DNA from: Latrodectus hesperus
Taxonomy: Eukaryota; Arthropoda; Arachnida; Araneae; Theridiidae
Direction of reading: 5' to 3'
Length of the DNA stretch: 64,000 nt
Assembly: GCA_037975125.1 (NCBI GenBank)
Contig: CM075857.1
Span: 47,931,172-47,995,171, forward strand
Shown here piece after piece: positions 52,894-64,000 of this stretch. Both the position numbers and the translations under genes were made by a program. The notes beneath the pieces were generated by a model. That model worked only from the letters and a program-made list of their open reading frames with translations. It did not search any database and was not told the origin of the DNA. Numbering within the stretch: position 1 is the stretch's first letter; each line of letters starts with the position of its first letter.

Positions 52894-54535
52894 GTTTGCC
52901 TAATTCAACAGTTCTATTTTCGAAGCGTCTAATTGAAATAAGTCTAAAATATTGTTCTTTCACCTCTATACTTTAATTTATATTAAATCATATAAAGTAT
53001 ATCTAATTCATTATCATTCCTATCCTAGTTGCTTTCGATTTAATTTTACAACTGGAAAATTACTATTGAAAAGCTAATTGTTCATAGGAATATCAATAAA
53101 TCATTATCTAGTTTAAACCTTGAAATCAAAAGTAAAATATAATCTTATCTCAAATTAAGTTCATATCACACCTTAGAGACAATGAAAAAAAATCTTATAT
53201 CAACTTATCAATTTAACTTACTTTCAATTCAATTTTCTAAATGAAACTTAATACTAGAGCACAATAATACACTACTAGATAATATACACTACTGGATACC
53301 ATAAAATGTGAAAATGAATCAATTTGCACTTTCTTTTAACTCTTAATTAAAGCAAACGAGAGACTTTATATCCAAGTATGTTAACAAATTATTATAGAAA
53401 ATTTAAAATGCAATACACCAATTTAAAAAACTCAAGCATAAATAAAACTTAATATTATTTACTCCACATAAACAACATAATGGTATAAGGAACATAATAT
53501 TTAATTATATTTCTAGAAACAAACAGCAATCTACATATATGATCACTTATTTTAATATTAATCATTCGAAAATTCAAAAACTTAAATATTTCTTTGATCA
53601 AATAATTATAAATCCAAAAACACCATTTTATAACAAGTATTCTAATACCAAATAACAAAATCAAATGCTTAGATTATAAAATAATTTCAGTTAGGAACCT
53701 TCATTGAATGAATTATTTATTCCATATGTAATTGATTGTACAATACTTAATTACACATTTTTTTTAGCTCAAAAATTACAGTATTGAATGATTTAAATAT
53801 ATGTTCCAGTATATCAAAATTAACCATTCAACAAAATTAACACTTTTTTTTTAATAAAAATAATTATAAATTCAGAAGTGCCATTTTGTAATAAGCATTC
53901 ATTCAACAAAATCAAAATTAATGCTTACACTAAAATACTTTTTAACTAGAAATCTTCATTGAATTATTATTCAAGATGTAACTGATGGTACAATATTTAA
54001 TTAAGCATTTTTCTTTCGTTTCGGAATTTTAATTCCATTAGATAATACCAATGACAAAAAAAATGAATAAATGCAATGAATATTATTTTAAATTTTTTTT
54101 TTTAATTTCTACACAAATAATGCTATTCTTATTGTGTAAGTAAATAATAACCCGTAAAATAATTACAGATCTTTTCACAAATTAATAAAAATTACCAATA
54201 AATTCTTGTTTATATAATATTTGAACAACAGTAATACTATTATATCATTAACAATATTAACAATATATTAATAATATGCACACAAAATAAATATTAAACA
54301 TTTTGCGTGTTACGGTTAGATGAATAAGATATAGATTTGCAATATAACAAACTGTTTTTATATAATAGCATAAGTAACCAAAATCAACAACAAAATTTAA
54401 TCACATTACGAAAAATCAAAATTACAACGCTCTTAACATTCATTTGTTCATAGACATGGCAAAAAAAGTCTAAAACATTTAGTATTTACTTGGGGAGCAT
54501 GCACATAAAATTTAAAGAGCTCTTACCCATACTAT
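52894..54535 (-). other. Long AT-rich leader of the LTR element
   Basis: About 1.64 kb between the primer-binding site and gag, with no coding frame of note. It contains a diverged direct duplication: about 53597-53766 and 53856-54013 share AATAATTATAAATnCA, CCATTTTnTAA, CTTCATTGAAT and ACAATAnTTAATTA blocks in the same order, offset about 255 bp. Much more AT-rich than gag. Origin (viral leader or captured host sequence) unknown. Confidence 0.6.
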
Positions 54536-54554
54536 CCTACCGTAGACTGCGCCA
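54536..54554 (-). promoter_or_regulatory. Primer-binding site
   Basis: In element sense TGGCGCAGTC begins at the 5' LTR edge, overlapping its last T. TGG is the complement of the tRNA CCA end. TGGCGCAGTC resembles the tRNA-Ser-type site described for Drosophila 297/17.6-like elements (from general knowledge, not checked). Confidence 0.75.
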
Positions 54555-55161
54555 GTAAAAAACGTTCTCCCTCCTTCTAAATCGGAAATGGTAATCCGTT
54601 ATGAAAGAATTTCTATTGCGTAGGTCTTGGAGGAAAGAATACGATAACACTATGTCAGATGCTAACTTTTAATTTATTTTCTAAGCATCACATAACAAAA
54701 TACATTAAAAATCAAATATGGCTTGTGAAGCCGATAAACATATTCATAAGAGACTGGCGTCTCAAATACTCTGAAGAATCACATACAAATTTGGCTTAAG
54801 AAGCCCAAACAATTAATTAACCATTAGTTTCGAGACTGATGTCTCTAATAACAAAACATTTATTAATAACACGGCTTGAGAAGCCGAACTAATTGGTTAG
54901 TTAGACAAAGAGAGACAGGCGTCTCAACAAGCATAAAAATGCCATATCTAAGTAGGCTTCGGGAGCCTAAAAAACAGCCATTTTTGTTACAAGGCGAGGT
55001 CTTCTCTGTCCGTCACCCCCGCTGGAATTCCACTCCAAAAACTAAACTAAAAAAAAAACTCCTTCGCCTCTGTGCCACCCTTCTCTTCCCCGGATGTAAA
55101 AGGGTGGTGGGGTAGAGGAAGTAATGACTGGATGTCGTCTAAGAATCTTCCGACTTTCACA
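54554..55161 (-). repeat. 5' LTR
   Basis: 608 bp, the upstream LTR in element orientation. Identical to 48337-48943 except for about five substitutions (for example the G/A pair near 54929 in CAACGAGC versus CAACAAGC) and one extra T in the ATTTTTG run near 54980. It carries the same seven-palindrome array (about 54720-54967). It should contain the promoter; no single TATA box can be picked with confidence in this AT-rich sequence. Confidence 0.95.
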
Positions 55162-55166
55162 AACCA
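55162..55166. repeat. Target-site duplication, right copy (AACCA)
   Basis: AACCA next to the outer end of the 5' LTR, matching 48332-48336. Confidence 0.9.
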
Positions 55167-58100
55167 CAATAAAAAAATAAATGATACACAGAAAAATATA
55201 TTTCGTAGAAAATTTTAATGTGATGTTAAATGTTTTTTTCTACAAGTATGCAATTTTCAACAATACAGTTTACAATAATAAATCTTTAACTCTTTCGGAA
55301 AACTATTTCTCTCAAACATTATTTTAAGTTTATGAAACATGTTTTTACATCTAGTGGGATCTTGTGAATATAAAATAAAAAGTTAAAATATTTGTGGGGT
55401 CATGAATAATTAGAAACTAAATTAAGTCCTATCTAAAAGTCATTTTAAGCAATTATAGTTTGAAGTAAATCCTTTTATAAACAATTTCAGAGACATGAAA
55501 AGATTAAAAGACATTAAATTCAAAATGATAAATGTCTTCGTGGAAATCATATTAAAATTTTTAGATTAAAATCTGAAAATTCTAAATAAACACACTAATC
55601 TACCGAGTAAAATTGTTTTGTTTTGCTCTGAAGCACTCAAACTAATGCATATTTCAATTAAAATCCAAGAAAGTATAATGTTCTAGGTATAAATGTTGCT
55701 GTTAAAGCTTAACAAATTATGGGCACTATTATTATTTAAGTGATGCAAACTAATTACACAAAGTTAATAGTTTGCCTTGCTTCTCTGCTCTGTAGATAAA
55801 GTAATTAAATGTCAAAAATATTAATTTTTCAAAATATACTTGTGTTCCAAAGGAAACATAGGAGATAGTAAATCCTTTTTAAAACTACAATTTCATAAAT
55901 TGTAATTTATGTGCAGTCTTGCTCTTAATACAGTGTATTTGATTTTCAGCTATATTTTTATTAAACTTATTTTTTTTATGTAAAGAAAATAAACTTTAAT
56001 TGTTTTAAACTCACATTCTAAAATTTCTTAAGTTCAACTAAAAAAGAGAATTATATCTATTAATCTGTGAGTACACAAAATTCCACACACTAAAATAATT
56101 ATTTAAAGATTGAAGAAAAACAATTTATAAAACAAAAATATTTTTGAGAATTTCATAAGCAATTCTTGAGAAATTCATTTTTTAATATGTGGATTTCCTA
56201 GAATATTCCTTAATAAAAATTATTTTTGAAGTAAAAAAAATGTGAAAAAAACAAATTATTAAAACATAGGATTTATTTAAAAATAGATATAAAAATAAGA
56301 TTTATAATTTTTCAAAACAATTCTTTTTCAATAAAGTCATATGGTAGAATAAATTATGTTCATCATTCAGCAAAAATGATATCCAATAAATTTTCAACTC
56401 AGAAGAGAAACAATGTTTACCATACATGGAAGGAATTTGTTGAATAATTCATTGGTTTTATGAATAACTGCCGAATGAATTTTGCATTTTTCATGTTAGT
56501 TTATGTTATTTTTTAGCAAATATTTTGAAGAAGTAAATCAAGAATCATGAAGAACTTAAAAATTTATAAGAAAATATTGAATTACTCACCTTTAGAAAAT
56601 AAAAATATTCTTAATAGATATAAAATTTACAATCATTTAACAAATTAGTTTAAGTTTGCGGAATTAAGTTTAAATGAATAAAAAATTAAAGAGGACTGAT
56701 ATCAACTCGAACATCAATTTTACAAGTAACTTTTATTTAAGCTTTTGATTAACAAATTCATATATATTATAACATTAACATGTGTATTTACTTTTTTATA
56801 TTAATGATATTTTATTTCAACAATTTTAGTTTTAATTTACAAATTATATCGCGAAATAGGATTGTTCCGATATCAAAGTTTATTAAAATTGAATTAAATA
56901 TGATAAAGCAAGATGATATGATAATTACATATTTATAAGCTAAAATCAATTAACAATTTTAGTAACTTTGGATAGAATATTGAATTACTTATTAGTAATA
57001 TAGTGAACCTACACATGCTTTTAAGGAATCTGAATATATGAAAGAATTGGATTTAATTTAGGAGGTTAACTTTATTTCTATATTTTTGAAGTGATTAAAA
57101 TGCTTTAAATAAAAGTAGCTATTTGATATTTTTGAAATTAGTTTTCTTATTTAAGAATTATGATCATATTGTAATTTTAAAAAGTACAACAATCTTAAAA
57201 TAATATTAAAATTAATACTTTAATTTAAAGGTTAAGCATTTTAATAAATATTTTTAAAAAAGTCTTATCTTTTTTCTATTAGATGCATTTTCTTTTTATT
57301 TAATTTACAAAACAAAATTCAATATACTTGACGTTATTATTGATAAATTAATACTAAAATAACCACATTCTAATACTAAAAAATTATAATATGCTAATTT
57401 TGGAATCAGATTAAAAATTGTTGAGCCATTAATTTGATGGCAGGAAACATAACATTTACTCAGAATTTCGAAATATTATCCCGATTTTGTAACAACATTT
57501 AAAACAAAATTCGTATATTGTTAAAATACAAATTTAAGAAAGAAATTAAACTATATAATTTGTATTTTTTAATACATTCCTAAAATATGGAATAATATTT
57601 TACTAAAAATCTAATAGCAAATTCTGAGTTTCTAAATATTTTCCTTTGAAGATTCTTCTGTGATGAGAAAAATTAGCAAATCTTTGAAGTTCTTTCTTAC
57701 GTTAATCTTTTTGAAACTTAACTTTGTTATTTAGAAAACTCCATTATTTAGAAAACTTACGAACAAGTATCTAAATTATTGCCTTAAAACTCTTGCAGAT
57801 AATTCAATACAAATGTCTAAGTACTTAAGTGTGAATTTTCTTAAATATGTTATTAGAGAAATCGGTAAAAAAGTTTATAGCAGCATTTAGTTATAAAACT
57901 TATTTTGTTACTAACCTTCCAAATTTTTGTGAACCATTTTATAAATTATTGTACTCATTAGTCCCAAACATTAATCCATTTTTGCTCACTTGTTTGAATT
58001 GCTAATAAAATATAAATTCAAAACCCACTTTTTTAAAATGATTTCATATTATGCAAAAGAGCTTTATTGCATTCTTTTAACTTCCTTTTCAATTCAAGGC

Positions 58101-59145
58101 AACAGTTTCGTTTTTACAGAAAAATTTGTAATTAATAATTTATTTGTTCCATTCAGCTTAAAATAGCAAATCTAATTGTCTTATATGTTTATCATATTGC
58201 ATTTTTCTCTTCACTACAAATATTTTGAAAATTAGTTTTTAATTATAATAACATTATAAACAAGAATCATAATATTTTTAGTTTTAGAAATTTTATATAT
58301 AATCAAAACTGTAAAATTTAATATCTTACTCTTTTTTTCTTTAAATGAAAGGAATAACAAATATATGATTACATACATTGGATTTGAAGTTTTTTACAGA
58401 AAAACGGTCAGATCTCAAGATTCTATCATTTTTGTCATCTTACTAGTAAATTTTAGGAAATGATATACCGTAATAATAAAACAATTAACTTTAATCGAAT
58501 TTTATGAACTGATTTTCTTAAAAGAAGCTCAAAATATAATAGCCAAAATTAAAATTATTTAATTGATTAAATTTTACAGTATTCAGAGAACATAATCCTA
58601 ATCTTACAATTTTCAATGCCTGAAACCCTTTCAGGTAAAAATAAACCATTTTATTGCTTAGTATAAATGTATTCTCTTTCATATACTACATACTGAAACT
58701 GTTTTATTTTAAATATTTATTTGTGTTTAAGAAATACATTTATTTATAACTGCAGATAATTATTGGTTTATTATTACTTATTTGACAGTTATAAGAAATA
58801 TAATTACATTTTCCAAATTTGAATATAAAAAATGAATTAAAAAAAGAAATGTTAAAATGATTCAAAATATTTAAATATTTATATCTAAAATAAGAAACAC
58901 TTATAAATAGAGGTATTAAATTACTTCTCCCCCACATCTTTAATTATTCTATATCTTTTATTAAACATCAATTCTTTTAATGGAATAATAAATATATACT
59001 TATTCTTTATTACAGAATCTAATACTGCATTTTTATGTTTTATGCATTTACTTATATTTTAACTGAAAATATTTTAACTGCTTTAGGTTAAAATTACTTA
59101 TCGTTTTTTTCTTACATGCAGTTTTGAATATCAGTATTTTTAATT
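55167..59145. other. Long AT-rich noncoding stretch
   Basis: About 4 kb of extremely AT-rich DNA with no recognisable exon, repeat family or RNA gene. Short open frames have AT-biased composition only. Confidence 0.6.
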
Positions 59146-59159
59146 GGATTAAGAACAGG

Positions 59160-59333
59160 TTTGGTTTGTTTGTCGCTCAACGGTCATTTTTTGCATACGA
59201 GAGCTAATTAGACCGGGACCTATGGTTTAAAGTGGATTTCGAAGCTACAAACATCCATGTCCAAGGTGGGATTCGAACCCACGAACTGTTGAACCAAAGG
59301 CAAGAGTGCCAACCATTCGGCTGCCAGCTCGGC
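59160..59333 (-). repeat. Complete tRNA-derived SINE with 14-bp target-site duplication
   Basis: Flanked by identical GGATTAAGAACAGG at 59146-59159 and 59334-59347. On the minus strand the head starts at 59333 with A-box-like TGGCAGCCGAATGGTTGG and a consensus B box GGGTTCGAATCCC (59270-59282). The body is about 100 bp and the A/C-rich end is GACAAACAAACC at 59163-59174. 174 bp in all. The perfect TSD shows a fairly recent insertion. An apparent 75-codon minus-strand open frame over it is spurious. Confidence 0.93.
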
Positions 59334-59347
59334 GGATTAAGAACAGG

Positions 59348-62300
59348 AGTTTTAGGCGAATTTCGGTAAATTATTTCCTGATCACAAAAGCAAAGCCAAT
59401 AATAATCAAATATAACCAAGGTATATAACATATATAGTAAGTGCTCTATTGAAGATAGAAGGTATATTTGTTTATTTTCAAATGAATTGTTTCTTATTTT
59501 TTGCGTTAAAATTCCAACTGTATTGTATTATGACTATTTTCTTAAATTACATTTTTATATTCTGATCTCATTCCATTTTAACATTTAATAATTTACTTTT
59601 TGTACAGTAAAGGAACTTAAAAGTAGAAAATAAAAGTATTGTTGGAGAAATAGTTATATATAAAAAACTACTAGAGATAATTAATATAATGAATTCTTTT
59701 TATATAAAATATGGATTATTGTTAGAAACATTATAGTATTTATTTTTATTTTTATATAATTATTAACCTCCAAAAATATTCTGATATATTGGAGAGTAAT
59801 TAAAAAATTTTTTTTAAAATTGCGTAATGCATATTATTAAATATCAAAAATACTTAAATCCTATTTAAAAATAAGTAAGTTTTTTCCTTTCATGTGTACT
59901 ACAGAAGATAATGGAAATGATCATAATGTCAATGGAGCTACACAAGGAATTCAGTTGTAGAAATTAGAAGAAACATATAAAGTAAAGGTAGATTGTGCAT
60001 TTCCGAAGAGCTTTTATTTTTATCATGAGATATTACGTAGTTTTAATGTGTATCTTAAAATGAGGCATATTTCATTCAAAAATTTTGTTTACGTCAGAAG
60101 TGTTATCTACAGAGTTCGCTGGATACTTTTTCAGTACATTGTTTATGATACCAGAAGGACTGTGATCAATATAAATGATTTCCTCTGTGACTTTGTATCA
60201 CTACTCTAGAAAACCACTATAATATTTGTACTACGTTGACATATTGTCTACCACCTTACCACAAAGTTTTGTAATTGAGAGTATGTAACATTCATTATTC
60301 TCTAACCATATATACCTCTACACTGTAACCATGATTAGTCATTATACTCTAATTATATTGGTTACCAAACAAGGAGAAGTTCAGAATACATTTGTTTCGA
60401 TTAACATTATGCTAAATAATACGAAATTAATTTTACAATATTGTACTGAAAAATAGAGATGATGAGCTGTAGAGCATGATATTGTATTGTCAAGTAACAG
60501 CCGCAACTACTATGGGCAGCTGGATATTCAGATTATATTTATAATGAAGTTACCGAAAAGTTATCATATGTGCAAGCTTATTAGTCTTGAATAACTATTT
60601 TGATTATTTCCTCCTGAACAATGCATCAAAATATCAATACATTATGCATTCAAAGATATTTTGTGAAGATTTACAGCATATTCCTCGATTTTACCTTAAT
60701 TTCTTACTGGCCTATCTTAATATTTACCTTCAAAAATATAACGTGTATCTTTAAATTTCATATACTATCCAATATTTGCTTCAGCTGATAAAAATGAACT
60801 AATCATTCAAAAGATACGTTTGCTCAATTTTAATTTCCTTCAACAAGAAGCATCTGACCTGTTAACGAAGAAGTATTTGCTTGTAATGCATTACATACTT
60901 TTGCATCTATTCTACATTAGTTTAATGAGGAGACCATACTGATTTCCATCCTTGAAAAAATCACCTCATCTTTTTCATTCAATGCTACCAAGTAAACAGC
61001 GATTTTTTTAACTCTTGCATATTTAACCAATTTCCACATGTCGCATATTCTGAACTTTAACTTCTTTCGTCAAGGTCATAATATATGGTATATTGGATAT
61101 CATTTAAATTACAATGACTAATATTCGAGAGGAGAAATAATTTGTCAAGTCAGCCTTGTAAAGCACTTCATTTCTGCCATGAAAAAGATGATTTCCATGA
61201 TGGAAAATTTTAATCAACATCATTTCCATCAAAATAATTATGTAGGAAGAGGGTTTGTTAGAAACATGACCAGTGTCTTTGGTACATTGTGACTACATTT
61301 CTATGACACAGCGTTGCGAGAGCACCAGTTTAAGAGGAGTAAAATGATAAGTAATTTAAGATGAATAAACATATAAATAAAATGCTTAGTACACTTATAT
61401 TGTAATGACATTTATTAAATAATGTAATAAATTAAATTAATGAATTTATTAAAATAACATATGCTAAGATGTGAAAATTTCCATAAGTGATTTCTTTTCT
61501 CAGTTTGAGTTTTTTTCTTTTCTAAAGATCATCAATGCATGTTAGTAATTATAGACAATTTTTATGCAGATTGAATGCCCATTTGTATCATTTGCACATG
61601 ATACAAGTTGTATAATATTGTGTTTATTTTTGATATTTCATTCAATGCCAGAATTATAACAATACATTTAGAGTGCTATTTGGAATAATTTGAAGGATCA
61701 TTTCACATGAAGAAGAATTAGCTGAATTTGTCCATTCCTGAAACACTCAGAACACCTAATATAACTCTACTGGATATTTTAATTTGGAAATTTTGAAAGA
61801 TCATCTTTTACATAAAAAAATAACTTGTAAATGACACAGCGTGACTAATGACTGAAAGTTCAGGACTGCAAACAATATATTCGCTGTGGATTTCGATATG
61901 CTTACCTGTACATGGTTTGGAAGCCACAGCTGTATTTCCCACGCTACGAAAAGTAATCTTAAGGACATGGACATTAAAAATAATTTTAAACCTATCTTAT
62001 TAATTTTATTAGTTTAAATATAGATTACAAACTATAGAACTAGAAATGAATTTTACAAATTAAAAGTCATTGCAATGAATTATGATACCACATAGAATTT
62101 AAAAAGAAATGTCCCACATAAATATTTTTACCATGATGTTAAATAGATAGAAAGCTTGCTATATTTGAGGTTAATTTTGTTTCTGATAAAAAATTATGAA
62201 ATGAAATTAAAGAATACATTATGTTGAAATTAAAAATGTTAGTGCATGGGAAATGTTAATGTCTAAGTTAGAAGACTTTTCATCTTTTCAATAAAATAGC

Positions 62301-63952
62301 ACATAAACCTCAGATTGATCAAGAGCTCATAGCTTGCTGACTGATTTTAAGTTTTCAGCGGGATTGTTGCCACCGAATGTAAATAAGATTAAGAAAACCA
62401 TGAAATAAAGAGAAATAACATGTTAAAATAAAAAAAAATGTAGCGAATATATTAGCAAAATTGTTTTTGAGTGGATGAGGTTAACATTTTAGTGAAATTG
62501 ATATCAATAGGCTTTTGTGATTAATGAATTGCAATTGTAATCATAGGTATTTCTAAAGTTAACTATAATATTTGTGCAACTGAATGCCAAGTAAATAAAA
62601 AATATACTATTGTATGATTCAAAATCATGACCATGAAAATTGCATAGTTAAAATTTTCAAAAATATTATCTTTTAAATCCGCGAGCGAAATTATTAATTT
62701 TAAATTGAAAACATTGATAAATGTATTGAAGATTAACGAAGAAAAATGTTTCTTAACTTAGCTATATTTATTTTGGATGCATGGAATCTTTAATCTTTTC
62801 TGCTATTTAATATTGCCGAAGAAAAATTTCTGTGCATTTACCTTCCTCGTAACTTTCATTATATGGGTTAGTGGGTAACGTTCAGTACATTTATTGTCAT
62901 CCAACTAGTAGAATTGCATTCCATTTCACTCTTTCTGACACAAAGAGTTCACTTAGAGTTCTGAGAAGAAGTTCCGAAATGGTTTACTTCCCGAGATCTT
63001 ACCCATAGAAGTCCATGAACATGGCATCTGGTGACTTGATAAGTGTATGTGAATAAGGAATAGCTTGAATTCCAATTGTATGGCTATGTGCCTTATCTAG
63101 AGGGCAAAGGTTCTTTTAGTCTCACATTTCCTAAGCGAGTATGTCTTCCTCATTCAATGTTCATCACATTCTCGTGAAAATAGATTGAATTTAACTTGCC
63201 ATTTATTTCTTCTCTTGAATTTACAAGTTTTGCAACTACCCTGTAATCGCAAAAGAGAATTTAGTAACTTCATCAGACCCACATGATTTGATTTTTTTCA
63301 TATAAAAGTGCAATGCTGGCTGAATTTTTTTTAAATTATTGCACTCTTAAGATGTGAAATAATTTTTTTAAATTCACCTTTTAGGTTTTTTATTTAATTT
63401 TATTCATTGCTCATAATAAGTACAAATATTTTGATTTGGTTAATATAGTATATTGGTTAGCTTTTTTCGCACACTATTAGAATTGTCAAAGCACCGTACA
63501 TCTTATAGAAAAAGGTTTCAATGTTTCCCTTCAGCAAATATTCAATATCTTTTATAATTATATGCATTGTTTCATCACAAAAAATTACAAAAGATGACTT
63601 TAAATAAAAACTCTAAATGTTCTATTTTCTACATTAGGAATGAGAGGAAGTGTATAAAATTATTAAAAATATTGATATGTTTGAATAAGAAAAAAATGTG
63701 TTAAATACTATTTAAAACTAGTTTTCAACGTTATTATACATACAGTGATAATGTAAGTGATTGAGAAGTAAAGTATTTATATAATTATTTTACTAGTGTA
63801 TGTAATCCTGAATGAAAATAAGGAAGTTTATGTTTCTGATTGAGCAGATTAAATTAATAAAAATATGTAAAAATAACATAGAGTGACATTTACAAGTAAA
63901 ATATGTAATATGTAATGGAGCAAAAAAGAATGAATTACTCGTAAATATTGCA
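59348..63952. other. AT-rich stretch with GC-richer patches, nothing assigned
   Basis: Patches at about 60090-60260, 61140-61330 and 62860-63200 have higher complexity and could be decayed transposon or exon sequence. I could not match any to a family on either strand. Confidence 0.45.
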
Positions 63953-63997
63953 TTTACACAAAAAAGGGCTTTATCTAAAGTGCTTTTTTTGTGTAAA
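63953..63997. repeat. Inverted repeat at the window end
   Basis: TTTACACAAAAAAGGGC (from 63953) and GCTTTTTTTGTGTAAA (to 63997) form a hairpin with a short loop (one G/T-type mismatch and one base slip). It may be a small palindromic element or a TIR pair. Confidence 0.75.
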
Positions 63998-64000
63998 TTC

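Larger units (their letters stand above)
48337..55161 (-). mobile_element. Full-ended LTR retrotransposon carrying a CLOCK-derived segment
   Basis: A 6825-bp unit on the minus strand. Order in transcription sense: 5' LTR (54554-55161), primer-binding site, ~1.6-kb AT-rich leader, gag with coiled coil and CCHC knuckle, aspartic protease, integrase N-terminal half-motif, host-derived CLOCK PAS-B to C-terminus, a short 3' region, polypurine tract, 3' LTR (48337-48943). It is flanked by AACCA duplications. The gag/protease/HHCC features place it in the Ty3/gypsy group. No reverse transcriptase or RNase H is visible and the integrase catalytic core is missing, so it must depend on proteins in trans. 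The CLOCK part lies inside the TSD-bounded unit, so it most likely moved as cargo. LTR near-identity indicates recent insertion. Confidence 0.92.

Noticed and set aside
54876..55115. 79-codon open frame inside the 5' LTR
   Set aside because: It runs antisense through LTR sequence and across the palindromes, with no protein resemblance.
59270..59333. A functional tRNA gene
   Set aside because: A and B boxes are present but no acceptor-stem complement closes the structure. The unit has a body, an A/C-rich end and a TSD, so it is a SINE.

Overview
The window is AT-rich metazoan nuclear DNA. It carries long (TA)n arrays, tRNA-derived SINEs, decayed Tc1/mariner transposons, a 5'-truncated non-LTR retrotransposon and one young LTR retrotransposon. 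No operons, CRISPR, rRNA, canonical tRNA genes or bacterial-type genes were seen. The repeat mix and the style of the gag protein suggest an arachnid, probably a spider; this is an inference, not proven from the sequence.

Layout. 1-6.6 kb: noncoding, with four (TA)n arrays of about 120-135 bp and a 630-bp-period tandem duplication. 6.6-7.0 kb: a probable terminal exon and 3' UTR of an unidentified host gene (+). 7-18 kb: gene-poor AT-rich DNA with SINE and MITE remnants and two sharp inverted repeats. 18.8-19.45 kb: a degenerate mariner transposase (-). 23.9-24.3, 37.6-37.8 and 59.2-59.3 kb: tRNA-derived SINEs. 26.9-27.5 kb: the 3' end of a non-LTR element with an RNase H remnant (-). 34.9-35.3 kb: a second mariner/IS630-like remnant (-). 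43.5-44.7 kb: a degenerate Tc1-like transposase (-). The rest is AT-rich DNA without recognisable genes.

The main finding is at 48337-55161. This is a complete-ended LTR retrotransposon on the minus strand, with two ~607-bp LTRs that are about 99% identical, a 5-bp target-site duplication (AACCA), a primer-binding site and a polypurine tract. Between the LTRs are gag with a CCHC knuckle, an aspartic protease (DSG) and the N-terminal HHCC half-motif of integrase. The reading frame then runs without a break into about 470 residues of the circadian transcription factor CLOCK: PAS-B, the linker, the Q-rich C-terminal helix and a natural stop. No reverse transcriptase is visible. The CLOCK part has no introns, lacks bHLH and PAS-A, and lies inside the TSD-bounded unit. 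This is the signature of a retrotransposon that captured a processed host mRNA, like the cellular-gene capture known from transforming retroviruses, but involving a clock gene and a Ty3/gypsy-type element. The LTRs also contain an unusual array of seven short palindromes of two alternating types, spaced about 40 bp apart.
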